A stretch of DNA of 64,000 nt from contig SPDT01000005.1 of NCBI GenBank assembly GCA_008477525.1, positions 1,922,001-1,986,000 on the forward strand. Reading direction: 5' to 3'. This document shows positions 43,561 to 55,685 of the stretch, piece by piece. Position numbers and translations under genes: made by a program. Within the stretch, counting starts at the first letter, position 1; the number at the start of each line of letters is the position of its first letter. Below the pieces are notes generated by a model, which was not told the DNA's origin, searched no databases, and was given only the letters and a program-made list of their open reading frames with translations. Source of the DNA: Hypomyces perniciosus. Its lineage: Eukaryota > Ascomycota > Sordariomycetes > Hypocreales > Hypocreaceae.

Positions 43561-44268
43561 ATGCGTTCCTCGATTATCTTTCCTCTCATTCCTCTCATTG
43601 TTGAGGCTGCTTCTGTCATCACCACAAGCACGCCCCTGAACATTCCTATCAAAGATGTTCTTAACCGAAACTTCACGGCGTATCTGAAGCACCCTCTTAT
43701 GCCGAAATTTCAAAGTTGGTTGAAAGAAAATGAAGATTTGGACTTCATCTCTGGCAATGCTACAGTGCCATCTTCTCTAGACGCTATTCATTGCGAAAAT
43801 ACTGGCTGTCTCCTCGAAAGCTCTGTCGCTATAGACCCAAACACGATCAAGGCCCTGGAATATTACAGGGAGAAAGAAGGCAAAAGAACCCTCTTGCCTC
43901 GCATCAACGCCGTCAGTTTATATGCCAGCACTCACTGGAAGACATACTTCGTTGGGCAAGAAGGTGGAGCAGAACATTATACGACCTGGGATTTGCTCTG
44001 TCACAGACATACCTACCGTGGTACTGGTTTCGTACTATCGGACAATGCCTATAAATTCTTCAATGATAACGACATATCCACAAAAATCTTTGCTTATGAG
44101 TACCGAAATCGAAGCCATAAAGTTGTACTACAGCAGAACTTCTCCTGTGCGTGGTATCGAAACCAGTGTTGTGGAAGCTACTATATTGCAACCGCACCTG
44201 GGGGTGGATTACATAACTGGACTTGGGAATGCACCAAGGGAAGACAGGCGTCTGCTTGCCAAGGCTAA
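43561..44268 (+). CDS. small secreted cysteine-containing protein
   Basis: Intronless, 235 residues, no family recognised. The start at 43561 gives a clear signal peptide: MRSS, then a hydrophobic core IIFPLIPLIV, then EAASV with likely cleavage near residue 17-20. The mature part has eight cysteines in four close groups (HCENTGC, LLC, FSCAWYRNQCC, WEC...SAC), enough for four disulfides, and N-glycosylation sequons (NFT, NAT, NRS, NFS, NWT). Aromatic residues are frequent near the C terminus. No transmembrane segment follows, so secretion is likely. An earlier in-frame ATG at 43462 would add 33 residues and hide the signal, so the later start is preferred. It sits alone in an AT-rich, motif-rich region, the setting usual for fast-evolving secreted proteins. 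A role in interaction with a host or with competitors is only a guess. Confidence 0.75.
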   Translation: MRSSIIFPLIPLIVEAASVITTSTPLNIPIKDVLNRNFTAYLKHPLMPKFQSWLKENEDLDFISGNATVPSSLDAIHCENTGCLLESSVAIDPNTIKALEYYREKEGKRTLLPRINAVSLYASTHWKTYFVGQEGGAEHYTTWDLLCHRHTYRGTGFVLSDNAYKFFNDNDISTKIFAYEYRNRSHKVVLQQNFSCAWYRNQCCGSYYIATAPGGGLHNWTWECTKGRQASACQG

Positions 44269-45545
44269 GTTCGACAAGGTATAGCAGAGGCCCGAGAGTG
44301 GATGTCACGATTGAAGGACAAGATCTCAGGAACGGGTCGCCGAAACCAAACAACAAATGCCACGATGAACCAACCGCGAATGGGTCATAATTCATGATCC
44401 ATCGCCGTGATTTATGATCGTGTTCATAGTCATGTAGATTCACTTCGTATATAGCTTATTTCTTTATTATATCATGGTTCGTTACTGAACTGGTCGTTAA
44501 CACGTTCATTTTTGCGTGACCCGGACGAGTTCAACTCTGACACGGAGATGTGGGGCATCCCGGTCTTGCATATATACGGAATACGGAGTACTCCGTAAAC
44601 TTCGATCCAATAGATATATAGATGTTTCCGAGATGTGCCAAGCTTGGAACGCACCTAATCACATCACCTACGCGCCCAAATGGAGACGGGTTTCCTAGTG
44701 GATGGCTCTGCAAGTAATTCTAATGGAGGAGAGAGAAGAATGCGATAGACAATGTGAGACTGCATAATGCAGCAACTTGGAGTGTGATGGTTTCAGGCTC
44801 TATAAATACATCGATAGAGCAGACTTGGTAAAATGTAGGGCATGCATGTCTCGGCCAGTATTACGGAGTACTCAAATGCACTGCACACGACCCCGCCAGG
44901 CTTTGATGATGTTAATAGGCCAATTCCCAAGTGACACAATCCGCACCGTATGAGCGCGTACGTAAAACAAGATCAGAGCTAAGCTTGCTAAATCCCGCCT
45001 TGCATTTTATCATTGACATTAAGTTAGTGATATACCTAAACATGCCTTATAGCACATTTTGGCAGATAGTACTCCGTATCATAAGCCGATATATTTATGC
45101 TGACTTTAGCTTGACTCTCTTAATCGAGAAATCGGGGATTGAAGTGAAATACATTGCATCGTAAGTGAAGCATCGCTGGTATAAGGTCTACGAAGATCAA
45201 AACCGTTATGCACGAAGTACTCATGCTCCGGCCGAGATTAGATCACAACAAGTTCACTCCGTAAAAAAGAACCGATAGATTGAACTAGACTCAAGGCATC
45301 TAAGCTCGTGTTATTCTTTAATTAAAAGCCTGCAGTTGATTCCGCGCAAAGTGTTGATGAGTTGCGGACCCTCGGTAATAGCTCCTGTAAAAACGATAAT
45401 GCGGTCCCGCTGATAACGGACCTGGGACAACCACCAAGATCTTATCGCCAACGTCTCATACTGAAATTTCATCGTAGCCCATCCAGAGCCCCATTGTCTA
45501 TCAAGTCCATCAACTTCCATCCCCTCCTCCCCAAACACCGCCACA
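44269..45545. other. AT-rich intergenic region, 1.3 kb
   Basis: Between the secreted-protein gene and TIM9. Contains motif copies at 44579-44600 (TACGGAGTACTCCGTA, a perfect palindrome), 44862, 45069, 45209 and 45258. No gene seen; the TIM9 promoter lies at the right end. Confidence 0.5.
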
Positions 45546-45957
45546 ATGGATATGTAAGTCCTCCAATCTCACCTCACACTCCATCGACCCATCTACTAAT
45601 CCCCTCCGCTCAGGTTAACAGCCGCCGAACAGCGCACGCTTGAGCAGCGTATGCAAAAGCGTCAAGTCAAAGAATTCGTCGGCGTACGTCATACCCACCA
45701 CCACCACCTCCTCTTCCTCCTCGATATAGCCTCCGTGTTCCACAAGACACTAATCCAGGGGGGGAACATAGGCCTTTGGTGGTCTGGTCGAGCACTGTTT
45801 CGTATCCTGCGTTGACGACTTCACCTCCAAGTCCCTCTCCTCGCGCGAGACTGGCTGCCTCAACCGCTGCGTCCTCAAGTGGATGGCCACGCAACAGCGC
45901 GTCAGCGAGCGCTTCCAGGAGCACAATGCGCAAATCTCGCAGCAGATGCAGAAATAA
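45546..45957 (+). CDS. tim9: mitochondrial import chaperone Tim9
   Basis: Three exons, 45546-45553, 45614-45683 and 45772-45957, 87 residues. Tim9 is a small Tim of the intermembrane space that, with Tim10, carries hydrophobic precursors to the TIM22 complex. Exon 1 is only 8 nt (ATG-GAT-AT) before a GTAAGT donor; the 60-nt intron ends CTCAG and gives MDMLTAAEQRTLEQRMQKRQ. The second intron is 88 nt (GTACGT donor, CATAG acceptor) and joins EFVG to AFGGLVEHC. The twin CX3C motif is present as Cys35-FVS-Cys39 and Cys55-LNR-Cys59, each disulfide pairing across the helical hairpin. Length is that of known Tim9 proteins. The tiny first exon makes the gene easy to miss by simple frame scanning. Confidence 0.95.
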
Positions 45958-46504
45958 ACTAGGACCACTTGAAAGAAACTAAAGCTATTGAAATTCTCTC
46001 CGAGCGGGTTCTCTCTCCCTGCACGACACACACCGACGCACAGACATATGAACACAAGCCCGTGTTCATGAAAACAGTGTATGATAGATATGGAATGGAT
46101 TGCGTAGGTGAATGGGGGGCGACTAATGGCTGGTCACACACCCACACGACTCTTGTAGACAATCAACTCGAGTCGTTTGTATCACTACTATGGGATATAG
46201 AGGAGGTGAATGGACATGAATGTAGGACTTACGATGCAAACAAGGACCGGAGAACGCATCCCTCCCATCATTGTTGGAAGGCGATGGCGACGGTCCTGAA
46301 AATGAAATAAACCTCACTCAATGAGAATTAATCCTATATCTTGATCGGCTACATAACCGTATTCGCCCATGGGGCTTGTTCTTCCACGAGTTGTACAGTA
46401 GTAGTAATAGTCCAACATCCAACGCCAAGTTCTCGAAAATTCATTGCCCTCTTTTTGCCTCGGCTCTTGTTTCTATGTCGATAACAAATCCAGTGCCAGC
46501 CACC
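45958..46504. other. convergent 3' region TIM9 / NUP188
   Basis: 547 bp between stop codons of converging genes. UTR-like; nothing else identified. Confidence 0.45.
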
Positions 46505-49500
46505 TCAGCCTTCAAATTCCTCGCTTAGCACATCCCTCACTGTCTCAAGCTGAGCCACTATTTTCTCCTCCAGCTGGTTATCACAATCTCCAGGGCCATT
46601 GGCAACCAGTTTCCTTCCTCGCCATTCTATTTCCCGCTGTCCGAGAGGCAGCAATCGCTCTTTGAGAAGGCGTCTGCTGGAAAGCCAGTAATCAACGTTC
46701 TCCAGTAAACCCGTTGCGTCCCAATCAACAGCAGAAATATCTCTGCTGTTGTTCACTCGAAGGGCCGCAAGCACTCGCGTGAGCAAAGCTAAAGAGTGAA
46801 TTTCCGATGTCCCAAGCAATGTCAGATATTGAGTAGATTTCTCCTTGGTCCGGCTTGCCCCCGGTGCCTCAAATCGCTCCACACTCGCTTGCAGTAGATG
46901 GGGAAATTGGTTGAGAACATATGTAATCTCAGGAGCCACCGTAGCACCCAACGCAGTAAGTAAATTCAGCATCAGGGGAAGCAGTCCTTTAACCCAAATT
47001 CCATAGCAACGCTGAGCAATTGGCGCATCCGCATGCGGTGACACGTTGGATCTGAGCATAAATTTGGTAAGATTGGCGGATAGGATGCCGCCTAGGATTC
47101 CATCACAAGCCAGCTGTTCGGCCAACAGGGGCAGAGTAGACAGCTCAAGTAGGAACAGGATGCTCAGTTCGCCATACACGGGGTCGCCTTGGTCAGCAAG
47201 CTTATCAGCCCAAGAGTACAAAGACGTTGCAGCATGCGTGGCATCATGCGACGCCATAATGTTCAGAACCTGCGTCTGCGACTGTTCAATGTTGGGCAAG
47301 CTCAAACAAGCCTGCATAATGGCTGTTAGGAGGGCCAAGTCCTCCGGGAGGACATCAGCGTCTTTGTCGTGTATAAGGCTAACCAATGACCGGAATCCTC
47401 TGCCAACAACATGATCCAGCACGTTCAGTATGGTTTGCGTGACCGTTACAGTTGATCCCTCTAGATCAATCTGAGAACCAGATGCCGTCTTGCTCTCGCT
47501 GGTTTGATAAGCGCGCAAAGTCACGAATAGTGCCTTCAAAAGCGTGCGATAGTAGCCGATAGAACCAGGCGCAAATGGCTCCTCGACACCATTAATAGTA
47601 CCAACCAAGGTTCCCAGGAGTTGATTAATGTCCTTCACCGCAAGAGTAGATTTCACCAGTCGTTGAACCAAGATGAGAGACAGGTTTGCCCTGGCATCGA
47701 CGATTTTCAGGAAGATACTTTCCGGCCCAGGAATTCCTTGGTTCGCGTTCAGACATTGCTGTGCGACTTGCATCATCTGCCTTTTCGTGGCATCGCTGCC
47801 TGGGAGACATGTGCTTAGTTCCAGTAACAGAAACTCCCACGCGTGGAAAAGGGCCTGCGACAGGTTAGTGGTGATTGGGGGTGTAGAGTCCAGAGGTAGA
47901 CTTACTATTTGCGCATCGACAAGAGACAGATTCGCGTTAGCAAGCCTCATCTCATTTTGAAACCCATTTTCTTTCTTTCCAAACCATCCTGGGTCAAACC
48001 GGAGTATCTCATCGGCACGATCCAAATCATAGTAATAGTTTTCGCCCAACTCTCTAGGCTCTAACAAGGTCCGCTTGAAATTGTCTAGCGAGCACCCAAA
48101 GTACTTGTTGGAGAAGTTCTTGGCAAAGTTATTGTGTAGTGATTTGTTGTAACTGGCGACCTCAACACCATCCCGCAAGTAATAGTCAAGGTCATTAACT
48201 AGACTGTTTGCGAGAGCATCAGCGTTACCGAGATGGCGTGAGTGATAGAGCTGCATTGCGAAGGTTTCAGCAATGTACGCGGCGATTCGAGCCTCAGTAC
48301 TGGCTCGGACAGCATCGGACTTCACAGTCTGGTGTGATGGCTTCAGTTCGCGTACGTAGGCTCGTAGGCCATCCATATACGCTGTGTCCTTTTGAAGAGT
48401 GAAAACGGTCCAAGGCCAATAGTTCTGCGCGGAAGCAACGAAGTCCAGAACCACAAGCGCTTCTCCGGTCTCCAGATCCTTCAACATTTTCAGCTTAGAT
48501 AGTGCTGTTGCAAAGACAGAATCTGCTGAAAATTCACTCTTCTTTGAATCTTTCTTCATCGCCTCGCGAGGGGTTTGCCCTGTAAGTAGGCAATTTGACA
48601 TCCATTGCTGGCGGTTCCTCAATATTGAGGAAAAGAATTTCCATGTTGTCTTGACTTCCCGTGTCAAGACAAAAGGCTGACCGATATTCGAGAGTACCTG
48701 CAAAAAGGATTTAGAGATTTGCGGCCCAAGATATCCTAGCAGCGAAGGCGGCTCGTTTGTGGATTGCCCGGCATTGACCACTAGAGACTCCAATAGCCAC
48801 ATCGCTGGCCCGCGGAAGTGATCTGATGCTGCACATAACCGGGCTAACAGCGTGGAGCTCTTAAAGAGGTAAGTCTCAACCAAGGTAGACGAACGTTCCA
48901 AATAGTTTGCAACTCGTAGGAGCGTTGTTGAAAAATCTAGTAACGAAGTCACCTGGCATCGAATGATTTGTGTGCGTTTCGGGTACAGCGTAGAGTCAGA
49001 ATTCATGAGGGCGGAAATGAAGGAGAAAAGAAGGGGTTGGAACCGTAGGCTTCCAGTTGATGGTGACAAAAAGCAGTCAATAATATGGGAAGCTGCGGGT
49101 CGGAGACATGATGTGAGATTCTCTGCCTTCGGAGACTCGCCCATGTTGTAGGTATAGAGGATGGTCTTGGTAAGGATAGGGACGACGGTTTGCAAGAGGG
49201 AAATGCGACTTGTCGGGGTGTCAAACATCCAAGTCGAGGTGTTTTCAAACACATCAACAGAAGTTTGGGCAATGGAGAGGCTAACCCTTGATAACACCTT
49301 GTCAGCAGTACCAAGCCATGGATTTGACTCCGCTTGCTGTCTGCTTGCAGACTTGTTTCCCGCCCGGCGCTGGACTGCTGAAGACATGACTGTGTCGATA
49401 AGTCCAGAAAATAGCGAAAGTGAAGACGTCAGAAACTCGAGCCTTTCTGAGACCAAATCGAGGCTGCCCGTGATTTTCGTCAATTTCCCTGCTCTTGACT

Positions 49501-52148
49501 CCGAGTTTAGCAGTTCGCTGCGTGCGAGATATGACCACACCCGACTCGGCTGGACTTGCAAAACGGCATGTAGGAATTTGATGCAGGCAGTAAGAACATT
49601 TACGGCTGCCTCCTCACTCGTAGCCAACTCGTCTTGCATATAATAGTCCATCGTCTCGCACACAACGGTGACGATATCTTTGCCTCCACTGATGTGCTTA
49701 CCTGTCTCCGACAGCAGGTCATCGTCATGGCGCATCAAAGCGCTGTTATTATTGTCTTTTGCCATTCTCTGCTGCTCCATACGAAGCAACGTTGCCAAGA
49801 GCGAAATAACCTCGGCGGTTTCCTCAGGTTGCAGCATCCCCAGCTCAGAACGGTAGCCTTCTTTCGAAAGATTGATTTCGAGTTGTCGGCCTAGCAACGA
49901 CAGTGTTGAATGCGGATACTCCATCAGAACAACGCGACCGGTATCTGTAATGAATCGCCCATAGGTGCCTGCGGGTATTCTATATGCGTCATCCTCAATA
50001 TACCTCCGGCTCCACGAGGATGACAGCGAGATTAGGGGGATATCTTCCAGAAGGCAAAATGAGTTCGTGTTTTCGTCTTCTTGGACAAGTTCATACTCCT
50101 GAAACGAGTCCGGGAGAGAAAACGTCACTGTAGGCGTTTTTCGAAGAAGGTTGAGTATCAAATCCGATCTTTCGTCTTCGCATTGGGTCGTTGCGGTGCA
50201 TAGCGTTCGACAAAGTGTGATGAAGGGGAGAAACTCATAGGGATATCGATCGAGTGCTTGCTGGAAATAGAAATCCATAGCGTAATCGTCGCGTATCAAA
50301 GATGCCAGTATGTCCTGCGAGGGAGACATGTTCTCCGTTGCGGACAGATCCCAATAGCCTCGGCCAGGGGAAAGCAGCGATAGCAAACAACTCACTGAGT
50401 CAGACTGGTAGCCAACGAAGGGATATGATACCTTCAGGAGCTCCAGGAAAACGACTCTGATGCGTGAGCTAATCAGAGGTGACATACTACCACCAGCTGA
50501 CGGACCCATTGTATCAGCCATCCTTGAAATCACATCAAATACCTTGCCCTGAGCTGTGGCAGTCGCCGCAAGCTGTTCCACCACCTGCATGTCCCTGGGG
50601 GTTGAAGCATTCTCAAGAAATCCGTCAAATTTCGACGATTCGATTGAAAAGATACTGCCCGCAGAATTACGGCGACCTGGAACCGGCCGCATCACACTTC
50701 GGGTCTCAAATTTTTCCCGGGCACTCTGCTGTATAAGGTTGTCTCTCTTGTCGGTCCTGTTTTGATAGGATACGTTGAGACGGTGTAGGAGAAACGACCA
50801 GGTAAATATCACCGGGCTAGCACTCTCCGAATCCGAGCTGGCCGCGTCAACGATGCTCTTGTGTACCTGCTCGAGGACATCTGGTGATAACAAGTACGAA
50901 TCATATACATCGTTAGCCTGTGCAGGGTCTTCATCTCGGTCAGATAGATATGTTAGGGCTCGAGCCGGTTTAAGTAGGCCAATGGATATTGTCGCTGACA
51001 CCGTTTTCAGAGGCAGAATCAATTCAGCAACGCTCTCGTGAATCTACATGAGTGGTCAGTCAAAGTAGAAGAAGCATGATGTTCGGGGTACCAACCGGTT
51101 GAATAGTATCGAAAAAGGCGTAAAGCTCCATCAGAGAGAACCATTGGCATATGGCGGATGAGGGAGGAAAGTCGCTGCCAAAGCTATCCACCAACTGGAA
51201 CACAACAGACAGGCCATGAATAACCTCTGTTAGGTGGCTTCTCAGCCAGTCCAGCTCGACTTCATCGACAAGCAAGAGTTTCTCATCTGTGACCGATGCT
51301 ACCCCAGCTTCCACACTATTCATGCACTCTGTCACGACTTGAAGGTACGCTGGGAGCAAAGCCTCCAACTCGTCCCGTGTCTGTGCAGGCAGCTTCAGCT
51401 TGTATAAATCCGCCAATTCAACATCCCCAGGTGCGAATATCGGAAGGCGTTCGTAGAGTTTGATAGAGTTGGCATAGTCCGCGGCCATCATGAAAAAACG
51501 TCGCTCAGTTAACAAGGTGTCAAAGAGGCGTCGCCGTCTGCACTCTGGCTTTTCAAACTCGGCCGCGATTTCATCAGCATCCAATGCCGCTGATGCACCC
51601 ATATCTGATAAAAAGGACGTTCCCTGGCCGTTTTGAAGACCGGCTGCCTCTTGTAAATTTGCAGCATCCTGGGACGACAATGGACCCAACAGGTGGCTCG
51701 AGGCACGGAACTGATGTTCAATGACAACTACCCGAAGGGCAGCCACAAGGTTGACTTTGGCATTCTTGCTGAGCCACTCTGCATCCTCTTTGAACTGTTT
51801 GATGTCGTATCGATCGGTCGAAGCCGATGTGACGTTAATTGGGGCTGTCTTGGTCTCGAAATCCTTCCTGGTAGCTTCATCAGGCAGCGCAAAAGCGGTC
51901 GAGGGTTCCCTCAGGAGTCCGCGGACATAGTCATCATCAAAGAAGCTGACGATTGCAGAGCTCTTCTGCCGCTGGCCGGTGCCATCTGAAAGCGCCGCCG
52001 CCACGAGCTTCCAGGACCTATAATCGAGGTCAGTCGCATTCTTATTCTTCTCCCAGGCAAAGGGAAAGCTGTATTACAGAAGCACCTTCTCCCCGGCCAG
52101 GCACTGCTCCAGGGAGGGAAAATAGTTGCGATCAGACACCGGCGCCAT
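46505..52148 (-). CDS. nup188: nucleoporin Nup188
   Basis: Four exons, join(46505..47854, 47906..51043, 51096..52017, 52078..52148) on the minus strand, 1826 residues. Nup188 is a large alpha-solenoid adaptor of the inner ring of the nuclear pore. The N terminus, reached only by splicing a 71-nt first exon, reads MAPVSDRNYFPSLEQC and then LLSWKLVAAALSDG, the start pattern of filamentous-fungal Nup188 (residues before SWxLVxxAL are typical). The remaining ~1780 residues are helical without catalytic motifs. Introns are 60, 52 and 51 nt. The third (47855-47905) has GTAAGT, CTAAC and CGCAG signals but is 51 nt long and stop-free, so unspliced RNA would encode 17 extra residues. Length agrees with the family (about 1800-1860). 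It is divergently arranged with trpC across 760 bp. Confidence 0.9.
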
Positions 52149-52908
52149 TGCCGCAAGTGTCAGTAAGGTTGCAGGGCCACGCGATGCATCACCTTGAGCT
52201 TGTTGGTGTTCGAAGTGCCGGCGTTGGTATTGCAGTTTTGACGCGCTTCAACACGATGCAGTATGAATAGCTGCAGGCCAACTTTTTGGCGAAGCTCCAG
52301 GAACCCGAGGTTGAGCCGAAGGAGTGGTCCAGCCTTGCGGTACGTACCCTGTACCTGTACCTCGTACTCCAAACGCAAGGTACCAACTAACCCTTGTACT
52401 TCTTTCTGTATGTAAGAGCCAAGTAAAAGTTCGGTAACAACAACAAGGACTCTTACAGATCGCAAAAGTCTTGCCAGAATCATTGCTTTAGCTCTTGGAG
52501 AGCACCCCATCCCCCCCCACAAGTGTCAATCTCTTACCAGAAATCGGCCTGGCGGGCGTTGGTAGCTTATATAGCGCTTACATAGCGCTTACAGAAGAGA
52601 AGAGGGAGGTAACTATCTATTATTCTACCGTAGGTGGTACGGAGTACGAGTACACACTCTTGTGGTCCCGCACGGACGGATGTATCGGAGCGTCATCGGC
52701 ACTTGCTTGAGAGTGTGGCAGATTCCTCCTCATACTAAGACACACCTCCTACATAAGCCTTGGAGGACACTACTAGTAATACAGAATACCTGCTTGACTC
52801 ATTTTCCTCCTCAACCTCGAGCGGAAATTTCTCTGAAGTCTCTCCAGCAGGAACTTGATGCTGCATTGAAATCCTCATATTTACTGTTTACCATTCAAAG
52901 CCCTCAAG
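52149..52908. promoter_or_regulatory. divergent promoter region NUP188 / trpC
   Basis: 760 bp between divergent starts. Contains a TACGGAGTACGAGTAC motif at about 52639. No gene on either strand; the short minus-strand frames are not protein-like. Confidence 0.5.
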
Positions 52909-55258
52909 ATGCCATCCACAGATATCATCGACCATTCCCCTCATCAACCCGATCCCTCTCCTCCGGTTCCCACAGCCTCCAACCTCATTCTCATTGACAA
53001 TTACGATTCCTTCACCTGGAACATATACCAGTATCTTGTCCTTGAAGGCGCCACTGTGCATGTCTTCAGAAATGACAAGATTACTTTGGACGAACTGATC
53101 AAGAAGAACCCCACCCAAATCATCATCAGTCCTGGACCAGGTCACCCAAAAACCGATTCTGGTATCAGCCGAGATGTGATTCGGCACTTTGCGGGAAAAG
53201 TCCCCGTCATGGGAGTTTGCATGGGCCTGTAAGTTCAAAGATGTCTATTCATTCATCATTCTGTTAACACTGCTTTGCTAACTGGTTTGAAGACAGTGTA
53301 TCTTCGATGTCTACGGCGGCGAGGTCTCTTCTGCTGGAGAATGGCTTCACGGGAAAACATCCCCATTGACACATGATGGTAAGGGTGTCTTTGCTGGCTT
53401 GTCTCAGGAGCTCCCCGTGACCAGATATCACTCTCTTGCCGGCACTCAGCTTACTCTGCCGGAATGCCTCGAGATTTCGTCTTGGGTCACCAAGCCTGAT
53501 GGCACGCCTGGTACTATTCAGGGTGTTCGCCACAAGAAGTTCGTCCTTGAGGGCGTTCAATTCCATCCAGAAAGCATCCTTACAGCCGAGGGTCGTGTCA
53601 TGTTCAAAAACTTTCTTCACATGCAAGGCGGCACCTGGGAAGAGAACGAACGGCTTCAGAAGACCGCATCGGCCGGTAATGCTAAGCCGGCTCCTGCCAA
53701 GCCCAAGAAGAACAACATTCTTCAAACTATCTACGCAAACCGGAAAGCTGCTGTGGCTGTCCAAAGAGAAATACCTTCCCAGAGAATGGCCGACCTCCAG
53801 GCCATAATTGATCTCAACGCTGCTCCACCGCTGGTGCCTTTCGTCAATCGCCTACGCCAATCGCCCTTTGAAGTTTCTCTTTTGGCAGAAATTAAGCGTG
53901 GATCACCTTCAAAGGGCATCTTTGCACTGGACACTTGCGCCCCCATACAGGCCCGAAAGTACGCCTTGGCTGGAGCAAGTGTCATCTCAGTCCTAACGGA
54001 GCCTGAGTGGTTCAAGGGAAGCATCGAGGACTTGAGGGCCGTCCGCCAAGTTTTGAACGGCATGCCCAACAGGCCAGCAATCCTGCGGAAAGAATTCATC
54101 TTCGATGAGTATCAAATCCTCGAGGCACGTGTGGCAGGCGCAGACACTGTTTTGCTAATTGTCAAAATGCTTGAGGATGAGCTGCTTGAGCGGCTGTACA
54201 AGTACTCACTCTCCCTTGGAATGGAGCCTCTGGTTGAAGTCCAAACTGCTGAAGAAATGACAACGGCAGTTAAGCTGGGGGCCAAGGTCATCGGGGTCAA
54301 CAATCGAAACTTAGAAAGCTTTGAGGTTGATATGAGCACAACCAGCCGACTACGAAGCATGGTCCCTGAGAACACCATCCTTTGCGCTTTGAGCGGTATT
54401 AGCAAACATGAGGATGTCTTGGCGTGCATAAAGGATGGCATCAGTGGCATTCTGGTTGGAGAGTCGATCATGAGAGCCCCCGATGCTACCACCTTCATCA
54501 GTGAACTATGCTCAGGAACCGCGCCACCGCCGAAAGACTCCTCACCTGCCAAGCTACATGTCAAGATCTGTGGTGTACGCAGTGTTGAAGCCGCAACAGA
54601 AGCAGTCAAGTCAGGCGCTGACTTTATCGGAATCAATCTGGTCCCTGGAGCAAAGAGACTCATATCCCACGAAGCAGCTCTTGCCGTATCAGACGTTGTC
54701 CATTCTTCTACTAAGTCGGTTGACACCAAAACTAAGCCGTCAATTTCTGCCACTGGTGCCACAGACTTCTTCACAGCAGCTGCTGGGGCTCTCGAAGCCA
54801 GCCGGACACAAATAGTCGGAATCTTCCAGAACCAACCTCTAAGCGAAGTCTTGGAAAAGCAGAAGCTTTACAACCTAGACTTCGTACAGCTCCACGGCGA
54901 AGAACCCCTAGAATGGGCCAACCTCATCCCAGTTCCCGTCATTCGCTCCTTCAAACCGGGGCACGTTGGCATTGGACTACGGGGATACCATGCACTTCCT
55001 CTTCTCGACTCGGGAGCTGGATCCGGCAAGCTCCTTGATGTTTCAAGCGTCAAGGAAGTGCTGCGGAAGGACCCGGAACTCAGAGTCTTCCTTGCCGGTG
55101 GGCTCAACCCAGAGAACGTTGCCGATGCTGTCAACGCTCTTGGAGAGTTCGGCAGCCAGATCATTGGAGTCGATGTTAGCAGCGGCGTTGAGGAGGACGG
55201 ACAACAAAGTCTATCGAAGATTGCTGCTTTCGTGAAGGCTGGAAAGGAGATTCGCTAA
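52909..55258 (+). CDS. trpC: trifunctional tryptophan biosynthesis protein TrpC
   Basis: Two exons, 52909-53228 and 53293-55258, 761 residues; the 64-nt intron (GTAAGT donor, TGAAG acceptor) interrupts CMGLQC of the amidotransferase. Domains in order: glutamine amidotransferase subunit of anthranilate synthase (about 25-225; [19 protein letters not shown], nucleophile Cys104 in GVCMGLQ, FHPES), indole-3-glycerol-phosphate synthase (about 245-510; [40 protein letters not shown]) and phosphoribosylanthranilate isomerase (about 525-761; [29 protein letters not shown]). It supplies three steps of the pathway from chorismate to tryptophan in the cytosol; the amidotransferase works with a separate TrpE-type subunit. 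This fusion order is characteristic of filamentous fungi. All catalytic landmarks I can check are intact. Confidence 0.97.
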
Positions 55259-55685
55259 ATCATCCAAACTGTACAAGATGAAAAATGTGTATATGAGTTG
55301 GTGTTGATCTAGGTAGAAGAATAACATCGAAAGAGAACAAGACTCGAGGAACTTTTCGGTCTTTGTGCTCCTAGCATGTCTTTGTGAGCTCTGGTGTCTC
55401 TTTGCATTTTTATTCCGTGTCCCAGCAACACCACGCAGTTTGGCACTGCTGTGTGAGTTGTCTGCAGTCAATGGGATACCACACCGACAACCCCCCATCA
55501 TCTCTAGCACACAGCTCATGCTATTCTCTCGCAGCCCTCCTTAATTGAGCTGATCTCGGCTCAAAAGAGTTATCAACTGTTTCAACATCATCTGCATGCT
55601 AACTTTATTACCCCGGTTTATGCTGGCCATAACTTCTCCAACTCCTCTTCTCTAGCATCAATTTCTCTATCACAAGTTCAAGATC
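55259..55685. promoter_or_regulatory. trpC 3' region / BRCT gene promoter
   Basis: 427 bp between two plus-strand genes; no gene seen. A pyrimidine-rich stretch (CTCTTCTCTAGC) precedes the BRCT start. Confidence 0.4.
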
